A stretch of 64,000 bases of DNA from Bacteroidota bacterium (GCA_005884665.1 VBAT01000006.1:21521-85520), one strand, 5' to 3'; shown: positions 44,564 through 53,492, counted from the stretch's first letter. Notes: a model not told the origin generated them from the letters alone. Numbers and translations are program-made.

Positions 44564-45919
44564 ATGTCAGAGTCACGCCGCGATTTTATCCGAAAGACAG
44601 CCATTACCACAACCGGTATGTACCTGGGAGCTTCGGCTTTCAGCGCCAGCAGCTATCGCAAAATTATTGGTGCTAATGACCGTGTAAGAGTGGGAGTCGT
44701 AGGCTTCTCCGACCGGCACCGGAGTTCGCATATGCCCTGCTTTATGAACCACTACAAGGAAATGAATTTTGATCTCGTCGCAGTTTCAGATATCTGGAGA
44801 AAAAGGAGAGAAGATGGTGCTGCGATGTGGAAAGAGAAAATGGGGCATGATGTCATAGCGTGCCAGAATAATGAAGAGTTGTATAACAAAAAATTAGTGG
44901 ACGCTGTTTTTATCAGCACGGCCGATTTTCAGCATGCACTTCATGCCATAGAAGCCGTGAAAGCCGGTTGTGACGCTTACGTAGAAAAGCCTTTTGCTGA
45001 AACAATGGAGGATAACCGCGCCGCCTTGAAAGCGATAAAAGCGACTGACCGGGTAGTGCAGATCGGCTCTCAACGAAGAAGCGGACAAAATTATACGGCT
45101 GCAAATGATTTTATTAGATCTGGAAAGTTCGGCCAGATCACAATGGTTGAACTTACCTGGAATGTGAATCAGCCCGGCCGCTGGAGAAGACCTGCATTAT
45201 TAAACCAGTTAAAGGAGGAAGACACAGACTGGAAAAGATATTTAATGAACAGGCCGTTCGAAAAATTTGATGTCAGGAAATACCTCGAGTTCCGTTTGTT
45301 CTGGCCTTATTCATCCGGGTTGCCCGGGCAATGGATGAGTCACCAGATCGATACGGTTCATTGGTTTAGTGGATTGCAGCATCCAAGGTCCGTAGTGGCC
45401 AATGGAGGTATTTACATGTGGAAAGATGGAAGAAAGAATTGGGATACGATCACCGCTGTGTTTGAATATGGTCCTGTAAATGATCCGGCAACAGGCTTCC
45501 AGGTGACTTTTGCCTCCCGCATGCACAATGGTGATGAGAAACCGTCAGAGATCTATTATTCCAACGGCGGTGAATTAAATCTTATCACGAATAAAGTATC
45601 ACCTGCGGGAGGTTTGACCAAACGTTTTGCCGATGAAATGAAAATGCAACCGAATTTATTGCCTGAAATGAGCCTGGCAGAAGCGGCACCCGTAGTAGCA
45701 TCTGCCAATACAGGTGGAGATAAGCTTACTTCCAATCATGTGCGCAACTGGATGGAATGCATCCGCAGCCGCAAGCAGCCTAATGCGCCTGTTGAAGCCG
45801 GCTACAGTCATTCTATTGCCACGATCATGACCAACGCGGCGGTGCATACAGGAGAGAAAGTGACTTTCGACGAAAAGACGCAGGAAGTAATGGCTGGTAA
45901 CAAAGTTTTCAAATTTTAA
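44564..45919 (+). CDS. Tat-exported Gfo/Idh/MocA family oxidoreductase
   Basis: A 451-residue protein. The twin-arginine signal SRRDFIRK (residues 3-10) means it is exported folded with cofactor. The Rossmann domain starts RVRVGVVGFSDRHRSSHM (the glycine motif is unusual, GFSDRH), followed by VAVSDIW and the EKP motif in YVEKPFAETMEDN. The C-terminal alpha/beta domain covers about 175-430, with MSHQIDTVHWF as the usual catalytic-His region. These enzymes are NAD(P)-dependent sugar dehydrogenases or glycosidases. It forms an operon with the DUF6807 gene 10 bases downstream. Confidence 0.9.
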   Translation: MSESRRDFIRKTAITTTGMYLGASAFSASSYRKIIGANDRVRVGVVGFSDRHRSSHMPCFMNHYKEMNFDLVAVSDIWRKRREDGAAMWKEKMGHDVIACQNNEELYNKKLVDAVFISTADFQHALHAIEAVKAGCDAYVEKPFAETMEDNRAALKAIKATDRVVQIGSQRRSGQNYTAANDFIRSGKFGQITMVELTWNVNQPGRWRRPALLNQLKEEDTDWKRYLMNRPFEKFDVRKYLEFRLFWPYSSGLPGQWMSHQIDTVHWFSGLQHPRSVVANGGIYMWKDGRKNWDTITAVFEYGPVNDPATGFQVTFASRMHNGDEKPSEIYYSNGGELNLITNKVSPAGGLTKRFADEMKMQPNLLPEMSLAEAAPVVASANTGGDKLTSNHVRNWMECIRSRKQPNAPVEAGYSHSIATIMTNAAVHTGEKVTFDEKTQEVMAGNKVFKF

Positions 45920-45929
45920 ACCGGTATGC

Positions 45930-47000
45930 ATGCAACGATATATGAAAGTATTTAGTGCGACAGTGCTGACATTTGTTTCCTTTCAGTCGTTATTCGCCCA
46001 GCAAAAGGAACAATTAATGATAATCGAATCCCCAGAAGTAAAAGTGGTGCAGGTCCCTAAAGAAAAAAGGGTTGACATCATTATTGGGGGACATCCATTT
46101 ACTTCTTTCCTTTATGGCGATAGTATTGAAAAACCAGTACTATATCCTTTGCGCACTTTCAACGGTACAGTTGTCACGCGCGGCTTTCCTCTCAACCCAC
46201 TGCCGGGAGATCCCACGGATCATCCTCATCATTTAGGACTTTGGTTCAACTTCGAGAATGTGAATGGACTTGATTTTTGGAATAATTCCTATGCTATTCC
46301 AAAAGAAAAGAAATCATCCTATGGATGGATCAAGACCGATAAGATAGTGGAGACCTCGGGCGGATCCAAAGGAACTCTTACTTATCGTGCGAAATGGACC
46401 AACGAGCAGGGTGACGTATTACTTAACGAGGCAACAAAATATGAGTTCAGTGGTGAGGGCAACCTGCGCATCATTGACCGGACCACCAAATTAACGGCGA
46501 ATACCGATGTTGTTTTTACCGACGCAAAAGACGGGATGCTAGGGTTGCGACTGGCACACGAGTTACAGATACCTACTAAGGAAGATCAAAAATTTACCGA
46601 CAATAAAGGCAATGTGACGATCGTAAAAGGCGGTACAGACATGGTTCCTAATGGAAATTATATTACGAGCGAAGGAAAGCAAGGCAATGATGCATGGAGT
46701 ACGAGAGGGCGCTGGTGTAAAGTGTACGGCAAGATGGGCAATGATTCGGTGAGTGTGACGATCATTGATCATCCAAAGAATGTTAATTATCCCACTTTCT
46801 GGCATGCCCGTGGATATGGTTTATTTGCTGCCAATCCCCTGGGTGAAAAAATATTCACGAATGGCAAGAGTGAAAAGAATCTTCACCTGAAAAAAGGCGA
46901 GTCTGTAACCTTTCGTTTCCGGATAATTATTGATGAAGGAGCCAGAACGGTTACAACCGAACAGATAAATCGCCTGGCAGATTGGTTTGCTGCACAATGA
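45930..47000 (+). CDS. DUF6807 (PmoA-like) exported protein
   Basis: A 356-residue protein with a signal peptide ending near FAQ (residue 23); starts at ATG 45930 or 45942 are both acceptable. The family shows in TRGFPLNPLPGDPTDHPHHLGLWF (the D-HPHH cluster at about residues 93-99) and in GNLRIIDRTTKL and NYPTFWHARGYGLFAANPLG segments. Such proteins are annotated DUF6807 or 'PmoA'; biochemical function is unproven, and they usually sit beside Gfo/Idh/MocA oxidoreductases in glycan loci, as here. Its stop codon is only 6 bases from the edge of a MITE-like element. Confidence 0.82.
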   Translation: MQRYMKVFSATVLTFVSFQSLFAQQKEQLMIIESPEVKVVQVPKEKRVDIIIGGHPFTSFLYGDSIEKPVLYPLRTFNGTVVTRGFPLNPLPGDPTDHPHHLGLWFNFENVNGLDFWNNSYAIPKEKKSSYGWIKTDKIVETSGGSKGTLTYRAKWTNEQGDVLLNEATKYEFSGEGNLRIIDRTTKLTANTDVVFTDAKDGMLGLRLAHELQIPTKEDQKFTDNKGNVTIVKGGTDMVPNGNYITSEGKQGNDAWSTRGRWCKVYGKMGNDSVSVTIIDHPKNVNYPTFWHARGYGLFAANPLGEKIFTNGKSEKNLHLKKGESVTFRFRIIIDEGARTVTTEQINRLADWFAAQ

Positions 47001-47006
47001 AGACGA

Positions 47007-47311
47007 TAAGATCCAATCCCGCCAATGGCGGGACAAATAAATTAAAAGCACTAAATTTTAAATCAAAAATTACCCGATACTAGAATCCTTAATTTTTGAT
47101 TTGAAACTCCCCTGACACACCCAGATTGGTTCTTGGTCTTTGGTTCTTGTAATTTGTTTCGTGGTGCTTTTTCCAAAAGAGCCAAAGAAGTCAAAAAATC
47201 ATATTATCTATTCAAAAGCTTACCGACATTCTCTGCTCGGATTTCTTATTTAATATTTCGAATTTTTTTGGTTCTTGTCCCGCCAATTGGGGGGATTGGT
47301 TCTTGGTTCTT
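47007..47311. mobile_element. MITE-like element A (about 305 bp)
   Basis: The left end carries CCAATCCCGCC-AAT-GGCGGGA (47013-47033). The right end carries the opposite orientation, GTCCCGCCAATTGGGGGG (47277-47294), then TTGGTTCTT twice (47296-47311). No transposase-sized frame lies inside. The same end sequences and an internal TTCGTGGTGCTTTTT / TTTCTTATTTAATATTTCG region recur in element B at 51954-52249. It is inserted between the stop codons of two convergent frames. Confidence 0.55.
47057..47105. terminator. Long AT-rich hairpin inside element A
   Basis: TTTAAATCAAAAATTA (47057-47072) pairs with TAATTTTTGATTTGAA (47090-47105) over 16 bases with one G-T wobble and a 17-base loop. It could terminate transcription from the DUF6807 gene. 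A classic U-tract is not clear. Confidence 0.4.
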
Positions 47312-47422
47312 TTAATTCTTCTTCTTTTTAGAAAATAAATAGAGCAGCACGGCAATCGCCACAGTCCCGAGCGAACCATATATTATATAGCTTAAAGGCA
47401 ACTGGTCTTCGTAGTTGTTATG
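47312..47422 (-). pseudogene. Possible remnant of a small membrane protein
   Basis: An open frame of 36 codons ends at TAA 47314-47312, exactly at the element A border. It reads a hydrophobic helix (SYIIYGSLGTVAIAVLLYLF) and a SKKKKN tail. There is no ATG; the first possible start is TTG 47401, and a TAG closes the frame upstream. It looks like the 3' end of a degraded gene or a 29-residue peptide. Confidence 0.3.
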
Positions 47423-47537
47423 CTACAAAAATGCCTAATTTATTCATTACAGTCAAATGATAGGTTCGTCTATTTTTAAGGGCCGGTTTCCCCCTTTACT
47501 TTATGGTATAATAGGAACTCAATCTCAATCCCTGTAT

Positions 47538-47861
47538 ATGAAAAATAACGATCGCCCGGATTTGCCTGGTAATTGCGCCTCGTTGGCCGTTTCTGTTACT
47601 GTCGACGAACCTGTGATGTTGCAGGCACTTGTGGAGAAACTTGCCCATCGCCGTTACCATATTGGTTATAGCCGTCAAGCCGTTCCTCCCGGACTGCTTG
47701 CCATAGATACTTCTTCTATCGAAGCGTATGTCAGCGGTGACCTGGGATTGACCGTTCCTTTTGAAGAGTTTTCCATTCCGTACTGTACCTGTTTTCATTT
47801 TACCTGTGTTAAAAATCGCGCGGGCAAGAATATGCTCTCCTGGGTAAATTCTTTATCCTGA
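47538..47861 (+). CDS. Hypothetical protein
   Basis: A 107-residue protein from ATG 47538 (an earlier in-frame ATG at 47457 would add residues read through a poorly composed stretch). No signal peptide. The middle, VDEPVMLQALVEKLAHRRYHIGYSRQ, looks helical, and the C-terminal YCTCFHFTCVKNRAG is Cys-rich. I do not recognise it. It precedes the small paralogous membrane protein gene at 47958 on the same strand. Coding status is plausible rather than certain. Confidence 0.42.
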   Translation: MKNNDRPDLPGNCASLAVSVTVDEPVMLQALVEKLAHRRYHIGYSRQAVPPGLLAIDTSSIEAYVSGDLGLTVPFEEFSIPYCTCFHFTCVKNRAGKNMLSWVNSLS

Positions 47862-47957
47862 CCCTCCTTTAGGATTTCTTTGCGCCGGTATAAGTCTTCT
47901 CTAATTCCACTGAACCTACTGTGGTATAGCTTTTGTGTTATCATGCAAAATTGCTAT

Positions 47958-48161
47958 ATGAAAAAAGTTTTACAGGTTATATCCGGTGTTGTTGTCTTAG
48001 CCGGCATCGGGGTTTTGATAATCCGGAGAATTAATACGCGCCGCAGCCTGGACCGGGTGGCGGACAACGGTTATGAAACAGCACATGATGTCCTTTTTCC
48101 AAAAAGAAATATAAGGAGCAGGAAGCTTCGTTATGGGCCAGTTCATCCCGACATGAATTAG
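47958..48161 (+). CDS. Small single-pass membrane protein, paralogue of 30528-30728
   Basis: A 67-residue protein from ATG 47958; upstream in-frame codons to 47880 are poor. One membrane helix (about residues 4-22) is followed by RRINTRRSLDRVA and then GYETAHDVLFPKR with RKLRYGPVHP. This aligns without gaps to the tail of the 66-residue protein at 30528-30728. The two differ in the helix but share the tail, suggesting a functional cytoplasmic motif. It is convergent with the phospholipase C gene (stop codons 5 bases apart). Family unknown to me. Confidence 0.68.
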   Translation: MKKVLQVISGVVVLAGIGVLIIRRINTRRSLDRVADNGYETAHDVLFPKRNIRSRKLRYGPVHPDMN

Positions 48162-48165
48162 TAGT

Positions 48166-50712
48166 TCATATCACTCTACCCATAAATGGATCGGTTTTGC
48201 CGTCTTCCAACGTTTCAACTCTCCCGGCATACCTTCTTTCAAAACTTTTATTGCCTTTTATCCTCACACTGAAATCGTACCAGTTGTAACTTTTATAATT
48301 GTCAATATATATAGTTTTTGGTTTTTTCCTATACCGCTCGATTTTATAAGTTTTAACGCCGGTTTTGTAGGCATTGTCAGTTATTTCAATCGTCTGTGAA
48401 ATTTTAGTTCGGTTGGTTGCAAGAATCATCACGGCACCGGGTGGGACATTTAGGGGGATGTCCCATCTTTTAAGACCCGATACATATTCGCAAACAAGTT
48501 CGACGGCTGGATCGTTCGAATTCCCCTTGAATTCACGAAAGAACCCATTTGGCCCGTACACGTTCAAATGATAATTACTGTTTTCAAATTCATCAATAGA
48601 CCATTTATCAGTCACTTCCTCACCAGCGGCCACCGCATAATCCCAAACCCGCATGATCTCATTTTTGTAAATGCCGGGGGCATAGACCTGGAAAGGTGAG
48701 CCCGCTGAAGAAGCACCGAAAAGCTGGTGGCCGCTTTTAAAGGTTATTTCGATCGATCGATTGTCGTTGTTAAGCTTTTCGGTTACAAATAATTCATAGG
48801 GCAAAGCGCAGGATGAACGTATCCCTTTTTCCTGCGAAGGCATATGGGGCGACGAATATGGAGCCTTATTAACCTTTTCGATTTCATCCTTACTTAATTT
48901 CCTAAAATTGGAAGGAGGGTTTTTGTATTGCGCTTTATGAATGCTTTCGATGAATTCTTTCTTATCCAAAAAATCCGGTTTATCTAACTTTTCCCCATTG
49001 TATGGCCTGAATGCAGAACTAAGATCGCCGCATACAGCTCTTCGCCAGCTGGTGATGTTCGGCTCTTCAATTTTCTTTTTCATCTTATGCGAAAGGAATT
49101 TTTCGAGGAACTGTAAAGAAGAGGTATGGTCAAACACCTGCGAATTCACCCAACCTCCACGACTCCACGGTGAAGCAATTACCAGGGGCACCCGGTAACC
49201 AAGCCCGATCGGACTTTCCCTCTTGTGTTCTTTATTGCTTTGCTGATCTTTATTAGCCACAAAATCCAATTCAGTATTAATGCTTTTCGAGGTCAACCCG
49301 GATTCCTTTTTGTAAGGGTGAGGGGCGACAAACGGCGGCACGTGATCAAAATAGCCATCGTTTTCATCGTAGGTAAGAATAAAAATTGTTTTTTTCCATA
49401 CCTCCGGGTTTTGAGTAAGTATATCCATCACTTCGCTGATATACCAGGCGCCATACCACGCTGAAGAAGGATGATCGGAAAAATTCTGAGGCGCTACTAT
49501 CCAGGATACAGCCGGCAATTTTCCCTTCGTAACATCCTGCCTGAATTCATGCAGGATATCACCCTTCGGAATTTTTACTTCACGGTCAGCATTCCCGTCT
49601 TTATATCGAAGAGTTGTCAGTTGATGATAAAAAGGATCTTCCCGGTTTGTTGAAAATGCTTTGCGGTGCAGGCTTTTCTGGTTATCAGATAATTCTTCAA
49701 ATTTCTGCAGCGTACAATTCTTTTGGTCTTCCCGGGTGGTCGCCAGTCTTTTTTTAAGCCATTCGATTTCGCCTTTGATATTTTCAGCTTCTTTACTTCC
49801 GACAGCTATTGAAGGTAGTTTTTGCTCTCTTTTTTGTATGTCTGCTTCGAGTTGCGCGATAGCCCTGGGAATATTGGCGATATATTCTGGTGACAGCTTA
49901 ACATGAAACTGTGAAAAATATTCAATTGGATTGTCTCCAAAATTAGCGAGCCAGGGGTCTTCTTCTTCATTGAAACCAACGCCGACACTTATTTCATTCT
50001 GGTATATCTTCCAGGAAACTCCATTTTCTTCGAGGCGCTCGGGAAAAGTTTTCCAGTTAACCATAGTTTCATAATCAGCATCTTCGTTCCACACCCTGGC
50101 AATCGCGTTCTCATCCTGTTTCTCACGAATAGTACCAGTCCAGAAATAAAGACGGTTAGGTGTCGTACCTGTTAGTGAGGAACAAAAATTCTGATCGCAA
50201 ACCGTGAAAGCGTCTGCCAGGGAATAATAAAAAGGGATATCGGCCCGGGTATAATATCCCAATGTCAGGGGCATTTGCCGGTAATCATCATTCCAGGGAT
50301 GTTTTGTGATGAGCCATTTATCGTATTTGCCATTGTTCCGGGCATCCACCTGGTCGGTCCATGTGTGGGGAAGCGAATCCATCCAGGTGATCTTTGTGTT
50401 TTTAATATCGAAACGAAATGGAGCATAGGTGTCTCCATTTTCATCCGGTTGCAGCCACACACGGTTTTTATTAGGCAATGGGATAGCTCTTGGATCATTA
50501 AAGCCCCGGACACCCTGTAAGGTTCCGTAAGTGTGATCGAACGACCTGTTCTCCTGCATGAGTAATACAACATGTTCCGCATCCAGGTAAGTACTGCCGG
50601 GAGCGGGATCGATAGCAAGTGCTTTCGCAATGGATGCAGGCAACACATGCAACATTCCGGCGCCACCGGATAAGATCGAAGCTTTTTTGATAAATGATCT
50701 GCGGGTATCCAT
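48166..50712 (-). CDS. Tat-exported phosphocholine-type phospholipase C
   Basis: An 848-residue enzyme of the phosphoesterase (PlcC/AcpA) superfamily. Tat signal TRRSFIKK at residues 3-10. The catalytic start HVVLLMQENRSFDHTYG holds the metal-binding Glu and Asn, and TYDENDGYFDHVPPF the second metal set. The C-terminal 200 residues contain two DUF756-type domains (LFVTEKLNNDNRSIEITF near 655 and the end). This is the non-haemolytic/haemolytic PLC family of Pseudomonas and Burkholderia, which hydrolyses phosphatidylcholine or sphingomyelin. An insertion of charged helix (AQLEADIQKREQKLPS) lies at about 285-330. Confidence 0.9.
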   Translation of the reverse strand: MDTRRSFIKKASILSGGAGMLHVLPASIAKALAIDPAPGSTYLDAEHVVLLMQENRSFDHTYGTLQGVRGFNDPRAIPLPNKNRVWLQPDENGDTYAPFRFDIKNTKITWMDSLPHTWTDQVDARNNGKYDKWLITKHPWNDDYRQMPLTLGYYTRADIPFYYSLADAFTVCDQNFCSSLTGTTPNRLYFWTGTIREKQDENAIARVWNEDADYETMVNWKTFPERLEENGVSWKIYQNEISVGVGFNEEEDPWLANFGDNPIEYFSQFHVKLSPEYIANIPRAIAQLEADIQKREQKLPSIAVGSKEAENIKGEIEWLKKRLATTREDQKNCTLQKFEELSDNQKSLHRKAFSTNREDPFYHQLTTLRYKDGNADREVKIPKGDILHEFRQDVTKGKLPAVSWIVAPQNFSDHPSSAWYGAWYISEVMDILTQNPEVWKKTIFILTYDENDGYFDHVPPFVAPHPYKKESGLTSKSINTELDFVANKDQQSNKEHKRESPIGLGYRVPLVIASPWSRGGWVNSQVFDHTSSLQFLEKFLSHKMKKKIEEPNITSWRRAVCGDLSSAFRPYNGEKLDKPDFLDKKEFIESIHKAQYKNPPSNFRKLSKDEIEKVNKAPYSSPHMPSQEKGIRSSCALPYELFVTEKLNNDNRSIEITFKSGHQLFGASSAGSPFQVYAPGIYKNEIMRVWDYAVAAGEEVTDKWSIDEFENSNYHLNVYGPNGFFREFKGNSNDPAVELVCEYVSGLKRWDIPLNVPPGAVMILATNRTKISQTIEITDNAYKTGVKTYKIERYRKKPKTIYIDNYKSYNWYDFSVRIKGNKSFERRYAGRVETLEDGKTDPFMGRVI

Positions 50713-50815
50713 GATGGGTAGACTATTAATGCCCTAAAATTAATTGCTTGCAGCGAAATAGGGAGTAAGAAAATTGAACCGTAATGATTACTGATTTTTG
50801 ACTATTTTCATAAGC

Positions 50816-51238
50816 ATGATGAACAGGTTAAAACCGGATGTTGATGTGATAAAGGATATCCTGCAGGCAGTATTGGCCGTACAACCGGAGTCATCTTTTG
50901 TGCAAAGTCTTTTGGTTCAATACCAGGAACGCGGAGGGCTAAGTAAAAAACAATTACAGGGACTATACGACAAAGCTTCCCGGGTCAGGGACATTCCTGT
51001 CAATAAATTGGCAACACTGGAGGCTGTGATATTGAAGAAACCGACAAAGTACAGGTCATCACTGCCGCCTTCCGAACCGCTGTTTATGAAAGATGGTGCG
51101 ATCGGTCAACTCATTGAGTCGATACTGGCAAAATACCCGCAACATAAACGTGTATTGTTTCTTAAGTCAAAATATGATAACAACGATCCTATTTCTCCTT
51201 CTGAAATGAGCGAGTTGGAAAAATTCAGCAAATTGTGA
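50816..51238 (+). CDS. Hypothetical cytosolic protein
   Basis: A 140-residue protein from ATG 50816 (the double ATG at 50816/50819 leaves the exact start open). It is all-helical in appearance: DVDVIKDILQAVLAVQPESS, SLLVQYQERGGLSKKQLQGLY, then GQLIESILAKYPQHKRVLFL. This resembles short helical-hairpin repeats. No known domain is recognised. It is monocistronic and ends before a bidirectional terminator at 51298. Confidence 0.65.
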   Translation: MMNRLKPDVDVIKDILQAVLAVQPESSFVQSLLVQYQERGGLSKKQLQGLYDKASRVRDIPVNKLATLEAVILKKPTKYRSSLPPSEPLFMKDGAIGQLIESILAKYPQHKRVLFLKSKYDNNDPISPSEMSELEKFSKL

Positions 51239-51297
51239 ATTGGTTGATCCGTTTAATGGGTAATCATTAATTGGTATTTCATAGCTGTCGTTATAAT

Positions 51298-51326
51298 AAA
51301 GCCATTTGCTATTCGCGAATGGCTTT
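51298..51326. terminator. Bidirectional terminator between convergent genes
   Basis: AAAGCCATT, 11-base loop, AATGGCTTT: 9-bp stem followed on the plus strand by ACCATTTTTATT, and A-rich on the other side. Confidence 0.75.
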
Positions 51327-51369
51327 ACCATTTTTATTAGGGCCAAAACAATCGATAGTCAACTATTAA

Positions 51370-51831
51370 CTAATCAACCAGCAGGGTCGCCAGTTGCCTG
51401 CCTTTTGGTAATTGGTCGGAAGAATAATAAAGCCCGAATTGCCCGGGATTGTTCTTTTGCAGGCTGAGAACATCAGCTACCTTAAAGATCATTGACGGAT
51501 CTTTGGAAGCAAGGCTGGAAGCGGACGCATCGGCAAACCGCCATTCTTTTAGGATTTTATTATTTGCATTCCTGATCGTGATACTCCGGTTTTTCCCGGT
51601 TTGACCGCAATGAAAATACCTGACGCTTATCTGGCTGTTGGATATGCTTTTCTCCAGCCGGATGCTTTTTACGGTCGTCAATTCTTTGCCGAATTGCTGC
51701 AATACGAGTTTACTGTCGAGGAATATTTCAAATCCTTCACCTCCTTTGGGAGAAGAAAAAGAAAGAAGGGCGATGAACAAGACGAAAAGCAGGGATGACA
51801 TCGCCATTGATTTTTTGATGAGCTGTTTCAT
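51370..51831 (-). CDS. Exported protein of unknown function
   Basis: A 153-residue protein from ATG 51831 with a signal peptide or anchor (residues 8-28). The mature part is beta-rich: GFEIFLDSKLVLQQFGKEL, then SISNSQISVRYFHCGQTGKNRSI and FKVADVLSLQ. It ends in a basic PKGRQLATLLVD segment. No catalytic motif is visible; I recall similar sequences only as hypothetical proteins of Chitinophagaceae. A short membrane-peptide frame ends 12 bases upstream of its start. Confidence 0.6.
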   Translation of the reverse strand: MKQLIKKSMAMSSLLFVLFIALLSFSSPKGGEGFEIFLDSKLVLQQFGKELTTVKSIRLEKSISNSQISVRYFHCGQTGKNRSITIRNANNKILKEWRFADASASSLASKDPSMIFKVADVLSLQKNNPGQFGLYYSSDQLPKGRQLATLLVD

Positions 51832-51843
51832 AAACAAATTTTT

Positions 51844-51969
51844 TTAATGATAAATCGCCAGGGGCGTATTCATGTACAAAAAAAGGCCAGCAGCAGCCAG
51901 GAAAATAATTCCTTTGATGATGGGGAGAGGATGCTTGACGAAATACAGCTTGTAAGAACCAAGAATCAA
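51844..51969 (-). other. Short membrane-peptide frame fused to element B end
   Basis: 41 codons from TTG 51969: a helix (IIKGIIFLAAAGLFLY) preceded by YKLYFVKHPLP. The first codons lie in the AAGAACCAAGAATC end of element B, so the frame may be a gene 5'-truncated by the insertion, or may use a non-ATG start. It ends 12 bases before the gene at 51831. Confidence 0.3.
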
Positions 51970-52249
51970 ATAAATTCGAACTTAAGAAAACCAAAATTCG
52001 AAAATGATTGTCGGGCATTTTCTGGCTACATATTTTGCCTTTTGATTTCTTTGTGCCACGAAGTAATAGATTGGATTTTCAGAAGCTCCAAGACCCAATC
52101 CTGCGGTTGGCGGACAAGAGCTAAAAAAGCACCAATATTCAAATAAGAAACTGGAGTGACTACGAAGTGCTTTTTCGATATTCGGGTTTAATATTTCAGA
52201 TTTATTTGTCCCGCCAATTGGCGGGATTGGATCTTGGAATTTGGTTCTT
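51954..52249. mobile_element. MITE-like element B (296 bp)
   Basis: The termini are a perfect 9-bp inverted repeat: AAGAACCAA at 51954-51962 and TTGGTTCTT at 52241-52249. Inside are a degenerate CCAATCCTGCGGTTGGCGGA (52096-52115) and an intact GTCCCGCCAATTGGCGGGA (52208-52226) in the opposite orientation, as in element A. No transposase is encoded. It lies in the 470-base gap between the 51370 gene and the OmpA gene. Confidence 0.6.
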
Positions 52250-52312
52250 CATCTACCTGTTGCTGACAATAAAACACACCCATTTTCGTTCTGGAATTCT
52301 CAAAGCTTCACT

Positions 52313-52996
52313 ATGAGACGGACCACACTGACGCTGCTTACAGCAATCTTCTTTATCGGCTCCTTTGCGCAAAACGATTCCTCGACAGCAAAAGTCAATG
52401 TCGTTGTCACAGACATGAAAGGAAAACCTTCGAAAGGAGAACAGGTCCTTTTTAAAGGGGTGTCTTCGCAAAAAACGGTCAGTGGCATATCGGATGCATC
52501 CGGCCGCTTCAGTCTGCGCCTGCCGGTAGGAGACAAGTACGTTATTAATGTCAAAAGCATTACAGACACCGCCAAATATGGAGTGATAGAAATACCGGTG
52601 TTGGGCGCCGACGAATTTTATACAGAACCATTCAAAGTGAATGTAAAATATGAAGCTTCCCGGACCTATACGCTGGATAATGTTCATTTTGATTTTGGTA
52701 AAGCCAGCTTGCGGCCCGATTCATATCCGGAGCTTGAGGAACTGATAGGTTACATGGAACACAAGGACAATATCAAAATTGAAATAGCCGGGCATACAGA
52801 TAATGTCGGTAAAGAGGCCGATAACCTTAAACTCTCCCAGCAAAGAGCTGAAACAATCAGGAATTACCTGGTAAAAAAAGGCGTTCAGCCAGGCAGGGTG
52901 GTAGCAAAAGGATACGGCTCTACACAGCCTGTTGCCGATAACGACACAGAAGAAGGCCGGCAGCTAAACCGGCGTACCGAAGTAAGGGTGTTATAA
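52313..52996 (+). CDS. OmpA family protein
   Basis: A 227-residue exported protein from ATG 52313 with signal peptide MRRTTLTLLTAIFFIGSFAQ (20 residues). An Ig/carboxypeptidase-regulatory-like domain is at about 27-110 (VVTDMKGKPSKGEQVLF). The peptidoglycan-binding OmpA_C domain is at about 118-227, with NVHFDFGKASLRPDSYPEL, IEIAGHTDNVG and LSQQRAETIRNYLVKKGV, plus NRRTEVRV at the end. No barrel is present, so it is a soluble or lipid-free periplasmic linker to the cell wall. Its upstream region is element B. Confidence 0.9.
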   Translation: MRRTTLTLLTAIFFIGSFAQNDSSTAKVNVVVTDMKGKPSKGEQVLFKGVSSQKTVSGISDASGRFSLRLPVGDKYVINVKSITDTAKYGVIEIPVLGADEFYTEPFKVNVKYEASRTYTLDNVHFDFGKASLRPDSYPELEELIGYMEHKDNIKIEIAGHTDNVGKEADNLKLSQQRAETIRNYLVKKGVQPGRVVAKGYGSTQPVADNDTEEGRQLNRRTEVRVL

Positions 52997-52997
52997 A

Positions 52998-53492
52998 TTA
53001 TTGGCAGAGCTTTATCGCATCTGGACCCACCACACTGAATTGAATCTTATTTACTTTATTGGCTTTGCTATAATAGAGAATGAGTATTCCGTACTCCGTT
53101 TCAAACGCATCCCAGCTCACATCTTTTATTTTAGGATTACCCAACCATTTAAATAAACCGGTACGGGCAGCGCCCATTAAAGGCAGGCTTAGTTTTCCTT
53201 TGAAATTGGGACCAATTTCAACATAATCTCTTGCGGTATAAAAATAAATGTCTTTGTCCTTGAAGAACACACCACCACCGCATTTGGCTGTAGCGCTTTC
53301 ATCTTCGGCGCTGGTGAAACAGGGAAAGGCTGTTTTGATTTGTCCCACGGTGGATGTTGTACGAAGGTCATTTACTTTTCCGCCAAGAAGATCTACGGTG
53401 AATGCGGGGCAGATGGCTGTTGTCTTTAATTGTGCCCGTAGAGTTACGTTAAAAACTACGAACACAAGGATGGTAAGAACGGCGTTTTTCAT
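52998..53492 (-). CDS. Exported protein of unknown function
   Basis: A 164-residue protein with a signal peptide ending LRAQ (about residue 21). The mature part has four Cys (CPAF, FPCF, KCGGG, LCQ at the end) that could form two disulfides. It also has a beta-rich core with IYFYTARDYVEIGPNF and ILILYYSKANKVNKIQFSV. Not recognised. It is convergent with the OmpA gene; stop codons are adjacent (52996/52998). The broken gene at 53570-54040 lies upstream on the same strand. Confidence 0.65.
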   Translation of the reverse strand: MKNAVLTILVFVVFNVTLRAQLKTTAICPAFTVDLLGGKVNDLRTTSTVGQIKTAFPCFTSAEDESATAKCGGGVFFKDKDIYFYTARDYVEIGPNFKGKLSLPLMGAARTGLFKWLGNPKIKDVSWDAFETEYGILILYYSKANKVNKIQFSVVGPDAIKLCQ

